Of a DNA stretch of 64,000 bases, positions 56,083 to 64,000 are shown one piece after another. Every line of letters begins with the position of its first letter. Positions within the stretch are counted from its first letter, which is position 1. The stretch covers positions 2,170,001 through 2,234,000 of the forward strand of contig NC_085855.1 in NCBI RefSeq assembly GCF_020906515.1, read 5' to 3'. The notes beneath the pieces are model-generated. The model was not told the origin of the DNA, ran no database searches, and saw only the letters and a program-made list of their open reading frames with translations. A program made the translations under genes and the position numbers. Origin of the DNA: Vanrija pseudolonga (Eukaryota; Basidiomycota; Tremellomycetes; Trichosporonales; Trichosporonaceae).

Positions 56083-59053
56083 CTACATAAGGTCCGAATT
56101 CGGCTCGAGCAAGAACACGGATGGATCCCCCCAGGCCTGCTGCGACCACCAGGTATTCTGATGTCAGCACAGCATCTCCATGGCACTCACTTCCAAGTCG
56201 CTGGACTCAACAGTGGCACCCAGAGATCCCCACAGCTGCTCGAGCCATCCATCGTCCGGAGCGTCCTGTTGTTCGCCGCCACTTTCAATTCCAGGCGCTG
56301 AAATTGAGGGGCAAGCGATATGAGACTGTGTGATTGTGACCTGCATCCTCGTCCTGGGCAGGTTCGTCCCTTGTCGCTCGATTAGCCGTGTCGTCCAGCC
56401 CAGCAGATCGACATCGTCGTCCTCGCCCTCAGCCACCACGTCGCTGGATAAACCCAGTGTCGTTGTTTGAGCTATTTTTGCATCCATGCGATTTTGCAGT
56501 GTTTGCAGGAATGCAAGATTCTTGGCCATCATTGGCGAGTTGCGGTGCCCAACTACTGCGGTGTAGAGGTGTATTACCGTGTCGACTAGCTTGCGGCCAA
56601 AAGGTACGAGGGGATTCCTGGGGCTCTTGATCACCAGTGTTACCATGCAAACTGCAGCGCTGAAGGCGTGGTACTGGCGGTTAGTGGCGCACGGCTCAGA
56701 ACATACCCAGAACCACCAGTGACGTGCGGCAGGCTGCGGGAACAGCTCGTAAATAGATGCAGCTATGACCACGATTGCCTGGGATCAGCCGCCTCGCGAC
56801 GTATGTGCCACTCACATTGCAGCGCTCCACCACTGTCAGGTAGGATGGAGCAAACTTTGACCGTGTGGGGTCTGATGCGTTCTCGGAGAGCGCTCGCCAG
56901 AAGTACGGGCGGTGCAAGTCGATCAGGCACTCGCTCACCTTTATGCCAACGGTGAACACCTGCATGTCAGCGGACGGCAAGGAGGTAAGGCACCTGAAAT
57001 GCCTTCTGCAGATTTCGCCGCTCTATTGGCGGTGTAGCGAGCACAGCAGAATCTGGATCCGGGTACAGCGAGGGCAAGGCGCAGAGATACGGCCGGCATC
57101 GCATCTCAAAGGGAACATTGATCTCGAACGCGGATCTAACGTCAGTCGTATCCAGGTGATTGACTCACATCCGCTTGGTGATCTCCTCCACCCGGCTGTA
57201 TGGAGGCGTGCGGACCTGCATTGAGTGGTCCATGACTCTATATGTTAGTGCGACGCCTAGGTTCTTGTCACTCACGCATAGAACAGTGGTGTCAGCTGGT
57301 ACTTGATCAAATAGAAGGCGTTGTCGTCGGGAATGAGTGAGGGATACGCCGTATCGGTGTAGTCTGGGTTGAAGGCGCCCGGTCGGGCATATTTGTTGGA
57401 GAATATGGTGTCGAGGGAATAGCCCTCCCAGAACACTCGTCTGAGATCAGTGTTGGTTCGTCGCGGAGGCTCACCGGCGCTCGTCTGCGGCCTCCTCAGA
57501 CAGCCCAAACCTTGTACCGTCGCGGTGCAGACCCATGGCCTGGATAATGCGAAGCATTAGTCCAAACATAGGCCAGGCATTGTCGCCGTTTCGGCCTGTA
57601 TCAAGACCACTGGGGTGTCAGTAAAGTGCTCGCCACAGATGCTCACAGTTTTAGGCTTGCCATGATGTGCTACTAGTTAGCTTTCATATTGTGTATCAGA
57701 CCTACCAAGGTCTGGACACCAGCCAGCGTGTGCTTGGTGATGAAGTCGGCCTTGGCCAAACAACACTGCGACAGGTTGAGGTAATCTTCCACTCCAGGGT
57801 CGTCGGGCGGTAACTCCAGGTTGAAGTATGTGCCCATGGCGAACACGATGTAGAGGAGAGCCAGCTGGTCGGCAGGCACCCACACCCGCTCTTGCTCGCG
57901 GTGGAGCCCATATGCACGTTCGAGGATGCTCCAGAGCCGCGCTTCCGACACAATGTGGTAGCTGCAGGGTCAGGTAGTTCCGGCCGACAAAAATCCATCC
58001 ACCCACTGCCAGGCAAAGTGTCGCAGGTAGACGTTGACGAGGGTGCGTCCGTCGCTGAGGGGTGGGAGCTGGGATAGAAGCGCCGAGGTCGAGAAGCTCT
58101 TAGTAGCTGTATTGAAGGGGAATGCCACCTTGAGAGAATCGAGCGGGCTAGCGCCAGCAGTCGACGGCCAGCCAGTCGAGCCGGGATCTGGGGCTGGTGA
58201 GGGTATGTGGCTATCGGAAGGCGGCGACTCGGCTTCGTCCACGTCATGCTGAAGTGAGCCATGGGGATATGAGGGGTGGCGTACCTGTTGCAGCCACTCG
58301 CTTGCAGCCGTGCGCCCCAAGAACTTTGACCTTCCTGAAGGGAACATGACGAGAGTGCCGATATCCTCGGTCTCGCCTGGAGCTGGTGATCGTGATTCAA
58401 GAGGGGGCATGGCCGCATCGTCTCCCAAGTCTGGAAGCTCAAGGCCAGTTTCCATAACCCCATGCTGCTCCGGGAGTGGTTGGTGATCGACATAATCTAT
58501 AGCATCTGCGAGGGCAGTAATACCGTGCAAAGCCGACGCCTCTGTATAGTTGCCGAACACGTCTGCAGGGGGAGGGAGCGGTGAGGAGTGGTCCGCGTCG
58601 TCTGCAACCTGTGTGGTGGTCGAGGGCGTCGCAAGGAGACTCGGTCCGGGTGCCGGCGTACCCATTTGACCTTGCTTCTCGAGGATGCTCTCGAGATGGG
58701 CCAGGCGTTCGTGCAGGTTCCTGTTTACCTGGTCCGCCGATGGGCTACTGTACAGTCAGCATAGCACCGAGCATGGGGACCACCCACAGCGTTGTTCGAC
58801 GACCTGTAGGGCCACCACGGTGACAGTCGGCGGCACAGTCCCTGCGGCGACAGTTGGCGCACGGAACTTGAGGTTAGCTGCTGCGCATTGAACTGAAGCT
58901 CGCTCACATTGCCTGTCGCACTTCATCTTGAGCCGCCGGCATTCTGGGGTCAACACGGGGTGGTACGCCGACGGACATACCTGTGCAGCTGAGGTGTGGG
59001 CGCTGGCGGCGGCGCTTGGGACGCGGAGCGTCAGTATCACTGAGATCGGACAT
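56083..59053 (-). CDS. Zn2Cys6 fungal transcription factor
   Basis: Fifteen exons on the minus strand: 58981-59053, 58908-58943, 58788-58866, 58747 down to 58285, 58007-58248, 57706-57961, 57647-57669, 57475-57609, 57276-57440, 57169-57237, 56994-57135, 56816-56959, 56707-56778, 56191-56673, 56083-56157 (818 residues, one frame). All introns are 33-45 nt. A basic N-terminus precedes the zinc cluster, assembled over three exons: Cys23-x2-Cys26-x6-Cys33-x5-Cys39-x2-Cys42-x8-Cys51 (CRRLKMKCDRQFPC). A leucine-rich coiled coil follows (RNLHERLAHLESILEKQ), the dimer element. The fungal-specific middle region has FAWHYHIVSEARLW, GLHRDGTRFGLS and RVFWEGYSLD. It binds CGG triplets as a dimer in the nucleus. 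It is divergent from the transketolase-like gene over 250 bases that hold inverted CGG sites, so it probably controls that gene and itself. Confidence 0.88.
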
Positions 59054-59127
59054 GGCGCGATGATAGTTGAGGATAGGTGTGCGAGATTGACTTGAGAGGA
59101 GTGTGTGAGCAATGGATCCCGAGAGTT

Positions 59128-59142
59128 CCGGACTTAAGCCGG
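59128..59142 (+). promoter_or_regulatory. CGG-N7-CCG inverted element 1
   Basis: CCGGACTTAAGCCGG, in the 250-base region between the regulator and the transketolase-like gene. The inverted CGG triplets (59129-59131 and 59139-59141) are spaced by 7 bases. Confidence 0.55.
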
Positions 59143-59165
59143 ATCTCAACCTACCGATGAGCCAT

Positions 59166-59177
59166 CGGCTTTGGCCG
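59166..59177 (+). promoter_or_regulatory. CGG-N6-CCG inverted element
   Basis: CGGCTTTGGCCG between the two CGG-N7-CCG copies; the six-base spacing is that known for Ppr1-type regulators. Confidence 0.4.
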
Positions 59178-59180
59178 AAT

Positions 59181-59195
59181 GCGGCTTAAATCCGG
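59181..59195 (-). promoter_or_regulatory. CGG-N7-CCG inverted element 2
   Basis: GCGGCTTAAATCCGG; read on the minus strand it is CGGATTTAAGCCG, one base different from element 1 over the 13-base core. The two copies are in opposite orientation, 39 bases apart. Confidence 0.55.
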
Positions 59196-59306
59196 TGGCT
59201 CTCCTCCCTCCCCTTCTCACCACAGCCATGGAGCAAGCACCTTGACGAGTTTCATATATCACTGGTGGTGCGTACAGAATGATCACCCTCCACATGCATC
59301 CCCACA

Positions 59307-61565
59307 ATGTCTCCCATCGCCACGACGACGACGACCCAGACCGCCACCCCCAAGGACAAGCCCACCAAGGCCGGCTGCACCCCCGACGAACGGGAGGAGA
59401 CAGTGCTCAACACAATGCGCCTCCTCGCCGCCGATTTGTGCCAGCAGCACAACAGCGGGCATCCGGGTACAGCGATGGGCGCAGCTTCCATTGCTGTGGC
59501 CCTCTACCGGCACCAGATGCGATACAACCCGGCCAACACGGAATGGTTTGCGCGTGACCGTACGTAACCTTTTGACCCAATCGTCGCTCACACCAGGCTT
59601 TGTCCTGTCTGCGGGCCATGCCTCACTGCTTCAGTACATCATCCTCCACCTCACCGGGCATGCCTTTTGGACCCTTGACGTGCTCAAGAACTACCACGGT
59701 CCGGTGCTTCACGGCCCCGCGGCCGGCCATCCCGAGATCGAGTTTCCGGGCATCGAGGTGACGACCGGACCTTTGGGACAGGGTATTGCGAATGCAGTTG
59801 GGCTCGCCATGGCGGGCAAGCAGCTCGGATCCCTGTATAATCGTGAGGGCTTCCCCATCATTGATGGCAAAGTGTGGTGCTTTACCGGTGATGGGTGTAT
59901 CCAGGAGGGCGTGGGGATGGAGGGTGAGTGCCACGCACGGTCAGACGAGGAATCATGCTTACCCTCCCCCCCTTAGCCATATCTCTCGCAGGCCACTGGG
60001 GTCTCGACAACCTCATCATGATCTACGACCAGAACAACGTCACCGTTGATGGCACCATTGACGCGTGCCTCACCGACGACACACCGGCCAAGCTTGCGGC
60101 GCAGGGCTGGCACGTCATCTCGGTGGGCGAGGTGACCAACGACGTCGGGCGCGTCGTCGCGGCTCTGGAGAAGGCGCGTGGCGTGCAGGGCAAGCCGGTA
60201 CTCGTTCATGTGCAGACCAGCATCGGGGCTGGGTCGTCCAAGGCCAATACGCACCTCGTGCACGGGTCCCCTCTAGGGGTGGACAATCTGGCGGAGACGA
60301 AGCGCGCGTTGGGGTTTGACTCGGCCGACAAGTTCGTCGTCCCAGCTCAGGTGTATGAGTACTTTAGTGATGTCGGGCCGCGGGGTGCGGCGGCCGAGTC
60401 GAAGTGGAACGACCTGTTCGAGAGGTACCGCCAATCCTACCCCGTCGAGTACGCCGAACTGTCGCGTCGTCTCGCCGGGGAGCTACGAGAGGGGTGGGAG
60501 GCCGACCTACCTCTCAAGACCGAGCTGCCAAGCGACATTGCGACCCGCACCGCATCCAGTCTGGTAATCCAGGCCTTGGCGCCGAAAGACGCGTCCTGGC
60601 TCACCGGCCCGGGAGATCTCGCATCGTCCTGCCTGGTCAACTATCCCGGCCAGGTCGAGTTCCAGAACCCGATCACCAACCTCGGCGACTACACCGGCCG
60701 CGCGGTGCGCTGGGGTGTGCGCGAGCATGCCATGGCAGCAATCGCGAACGGCATTGTCGCGTACCACCCCGGCGCATTCCTGCCTGTCATCTCGACGTTC
60801 CTCATGTTCTTCCTCTACTCGTCGCCCGCGAATCGCATGGCTGCCCTCCAACGGCTTCGGGTCGTTGGACTCGCGACGCACGACTCGATCGGTGTTGGAC
60901 CATTGGGGCCGACCCACCAGCCTGTCGCTGTTGCCGCCCTGTTCCGGGCCATCCCGGGCATGACGTTCCTCCGTCCTGCCGACGCAGAAGAGGTCATGGG
61001 TGCATACCTCGTTGCTTGTGGCACCTCGCACGCCCAGCGCCCGTCAATCATCTCACTGTCGCGGAACAACTTGCCCCTCCTCCAGGGAACAGACAGGAAC
61101 AAGGTCAAGCTCGGCGCCTATGTCGTCCACGGCGGGGATGGCGCTGTGGTGACCCTGGTCTCCACGGGTTCCGAGGTTTCCCTCGCGATCCAAGTTGCCG
61201 ACAGGCTCACTGGGGAGGGCATCTCCACGCGTGTCGTGTCCATGCCCTCTCAGGTGCATTTCGATGCCCAGCCCGAGGCGTACCGCCGGGCCACCCTCCC
61301 TACACGCGACACCCTCGTCGTCAGTATCGAGGCGTATGTGTCGACGGGGTGGGCAAAGTACGCTCATGCGGGGGCGCATTTGGTGGGATTCGCGCATGCC
61401 GCGCCGGCCGACTTGCTGTACGAGTATTACGGCTTGGGCGTGGACAACCTCACCAGGAAGATCGGCGACTTGTACCGGCAGGCTAAGGGTAGCTTGCCCG
61501 CCGCTGGCGAGTATGTTGAGCTTCTGGACGGGCACGTGCCGAACCAGTACGCATTGGCAGTGTAG
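59307..61565 (+). CDS. dihydroxyacetone-synthase-like transketolase
   Basis: Exons 59307-59559, 59597-59923, 59977-61565 (722 residues). Thiamine diphosphate enzyme that moves two-carbon ketol units. Marks: SGHPGTAMG, DRFVLSAGHA, EVTTGPLGQGIANAVG, the cofactor motif GDGCIQEG, YDQNNVTVDG, the PYR-domain run FGIREH-like WGVREHAMAAIANG, ATHDSIGVGPLGPTHQP and VSIEAYVSTGW. The features AGHWGLDNLIMIYD, LHGPAAGHPEIEF and QNPITNLGDYTGRAVRWG are nearer to yeast dihydroxyacetone synthase than to housekeeping transketolase. The C-terminus NQYALAV is not a peroxisome signal, unlike the methylotroph enzyme, so it is probably cytosolic and acts on another aldehyde/ketose pair. An in-frame ATG at 59307 was chosen; a second reading start upstream (59279) is out of frame. 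Controlled with the neighbouring regulator by inference. Confidence 0.87.
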
Positions 61566-62072
61566 GGTGTGTTTGGGTCTGTACTCCTGGATGTATGTGA
61601 TGGCACGTGTTGGACACGGCCCAGGATGGCCACACATGGTTGAGCATCGGTTCACCTGGGATGAACAATCAATTGAATAACATCGTCGCACCCTATATTA
61701 TTGAGGTATGCATGTCGAATCTCTTGCTGGCGTCAAAGAGCGCACCCTTCCCACCACCTGCGAGCTCAACGATACGGCTCGTCGTCCCTCAGGTGCGCAT
61801 CGAATGTCAAAGAGCTGGTGCCTTCGTTGGCACGCTTAGCCGAGTGGGCCGAGCGCAACGGTGCAGCGTAACTTGTCTGATTACGCAGTGACGGACATAA
61901 GACCGGATATTACCATGGACAGGAGATTCCTTCTCCTGTGGCTGCCGATACGCAGCCAGTGAAGCCACTCCAGCACGGGGTTGGCGGGCTGGAACCTCGT
62001 TGGTGATAATATCCAACTGTCACAGCTCTTGGACAGCCACCTCTCCATCTATTGCGATACCACCCAAGCACC
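61566..62072. promoter_or_regulatory. promoter region of the aldehyde dehydrogenase
   Basis: 500 bases. Contains CGGACATAAGACCG at 61892-61905, a CGG-N8-CCG variant of the cluster element (ACATAAGA against ACTTAAG), about 170 bases before the ATG. No coding feature otherwise. Confidence 0.45.
61892..61905 (+). promoter_or_regulatory. CGG-N8-CCG variant of the cluster element
   Basis: CGGACATAAGACCG. Shares CGGA and TAAG with the two elements at 59.1 kb but has one extra spacer base. Candidate weaker or different-affinity regulator site. Confidence 0.4.
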
Positions 62073-63591
62073 ATGCCGACCCTTTTCCCGAATACCACCC
62101 CAGAAAACCCAGTATGTCCCCCTCCTCCAGGACTCTCGCTCACTCCAGCTCGGTCTGGACGACCCAACGCTCTTCATCCAGGCCAGTATCATCAACGGGG
62201 AGCACATTACCCGCGCCGCCACCTTCGTCGTAGATGACCCGGCCACGGGGAACAGTATCGGCACCTGCCCGGACATGGGGGTTGACGATGTGCGCACCGC
62301 CATCGACACGGCACACTCTGCGTTCCAGTCCTTCCGAGCCACGCCCCCACTGCAGCGCCAAGCATATCTCACCAAGCTCCACTCCCTCATCCTCAACAAC
62401 GCCGACGACCTCGCCCGTCTCATCGTGTGGGAGAACGGCAAGGCATGGCCCGATGCAGTCACCGAGGTGGCATATGCCGCGTCCTACGTCCAATGGTTCG
62501 CAGGCGAGGCGGTGCGCCAGAACGGCGAGGTGATTGCAGCCACCGCAAACCGCAGCTTTGTCATCAAGCAGCCCATTGGCGTCTGCGCCCTCCTCGTTCC
62601 ATGGAATTTTCCCATTGGGATGATCGCGCGGAAAGTGGCCCCCGCGTTGGCAACTGGCTGCACGGCCGTTGTCAAGGTCCCGTCCGAGACGCCGTACACA
62701 AACCTCGCGTTTGTTGAGCTGGTGCACCGAGCAGGGGTTCCCGGCGGAGTGGTGAACGTTGTCACTACGCACAAGCACCTCGTCGACGTGGGGAAGGAGC
62801 TCACGACCAACACCAAGATCGCCAAGGTATCCTTCACTGGATCTACGCGCGTCGGCAAGATCCTCGCTGGCCAGGCTTCGACGACGCTGAAGAAACTTTC
62901 TCTCGAGCTGGGAGGAAACGCCCCCCTCATCGTCTTTGAGGACGCCGACATCCCCACCGCGGTGATGGGCACGCTGGCGTCCAAGTTCCGCGGGTCAGGC
63001 CAGACTTGCGTGTGTGCAAACAGGATCTACGTGCATGAGAGTGTGTATGAGGCCTTTGCGACCGCCTTGGCGGAGAAAGTGAAGCTGTTCCGAGCGGGCC
63101 CTGGGTTCGCGGACGGCGTGACTCATGGCCCGTTGATTCACAAGGCGGCCGCCGACAAGGTGGTGCAACACATCGACGATGCCGTGGCGCGTGGGGCGCG
63201 GGTCATGGCGGGTGGACGGAAGATCAGCGCCACACTCCTCGAGCCGACGCTACTTGTCGATGTGGCGCCAGACTGTTTGCTCACCACCGAGGAGACATTT
63301 GGCCCGCTGGCGGCCTTGATTCGCTTCTCCACTGAGGACGAGGTCCTGCGGCTCGCCAACGCGAGCGAGGTCGGGCTGGCGGGATACTTCTTCTCCAACG
63401 ATGCTGACCGCATCTGGCGGGTGGCCGAAGTTCTCCAGGTCGGTATGGTGGGAGCCAACACTGGCGTGATATCCAGTGCGCTCGTGCCGTTTGGAGGGGT
63501 CAAGGAGAGTGGGTACGGCAAGGAGGGCGGGAGGGAGGGGACAGACGAGTACCTCGTCAAGAAGCTCGTCGTTATGGGTTCTAGGGTCTAG
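62073..63591 (+). CDS. aldehyde dehydrogenase, succinate-semialdehyde type
   Basis: Two exons, 62073-62111 and 62149-63591 (493 residues). The start exon codes only MPTLFPNTTPENP and is spliced by a 37-nt intron (GTATGT...CTCCAG) to LGLDDPTLFIQAS; an unspliced reading upstream has no ATG close by. Marks: VPWNFPIGM (cofactor loop), FTGSTRVGK, the general base Glu266 in LELGGNAP, the nucleophile Cys300 in GQTCVCANR, and EETFGPLA. GQTCVCANR and the ELGGNAP context are typical of the GabD-like succinate-semialdehyde dehydrogenase group; the enzyme oxidises an aldehyde to the acid with NAD(P). No targeting signal seen. In the cluster it could remove the aldehyde product of the transketolase-like enzyme (inference). 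Confidence 0.9.

Positions 63592-64000
<409 letters not shown>

Noticed and set aside
61981-62072. Upstream extension of the aldehyde dehydrogenase frame
   Set aside because: It has no ATG; a 13-codon first exon with good splice sites gives a proper start at 62073.

Overview
The window reads as nuclear DNA of a GC-rich basidiomycete yeast. I infer Tremellomycetes, probably Trichosporonales. The basis is many very short introns (mostly 32-60 nt) with GTRNGT starts and CTGAC/CTAAC branch sites close to the AG, compact intergenic spaces, and the protein families present. No rRNA, tRNA, CRISPR array or virus-like element was recognised.

Layout. 0-15.6 kb: end of an MFS permease, two uncharacterised single-pass membrane proteins, an epoxide-hydrolase/dehalogenase-like enzyme, a carboxypeptidase Y-like protease, an SV2-like MFS permease, a Dal5-type permease and an amino-acid permease. 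15.7-36.4 kb: eight tandem, same-strand paralogs of an F-box protein family, called A to H here. Four look intact (A, D, G, H). B and E each carry one in-frame stop, F has an early frameshift and C has lost its middle. D carries a Tc1-type DNA transposon inside one intron. 36.8-49.1 kb: a toxin-biosynthesis-type alpha/beta hydrolase, a second F-box family, an amidase, an EgtD-like histidine methyltransferase relative and a DUF4246 protein. 49.6-54.8 kb: two proteins that each carry two F-box units in one chain.

55.1-63.6 kb: a compact metabolic cluster with a short-chain dehydrogenase, a Zn2Cys6 regulator, a dihydroxyacetone-synthase-like transketolase and a succinate-semialdehyde-type aldehyde dehydrogenase. 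Promoter regions across this cluster share a CGG-A-n-n-TAAG-CCG-like element: two near-perfect CGG-N7-CCG copies lie between the regulator and the transketolase, and degenerate copies lie before the other two genes. I infer a small self-contained regulon. The window ends in a (CTA)n microsatellite.

The points most worth follow-up are this regulon, the F-box expansion with its PIP-degron-like N-termini, the two-F-box proteins, and the transposon with 15-bp flanking repeats. All splice models were derived by eye from splice signals, reading frame and comparison between paralogs in the window.
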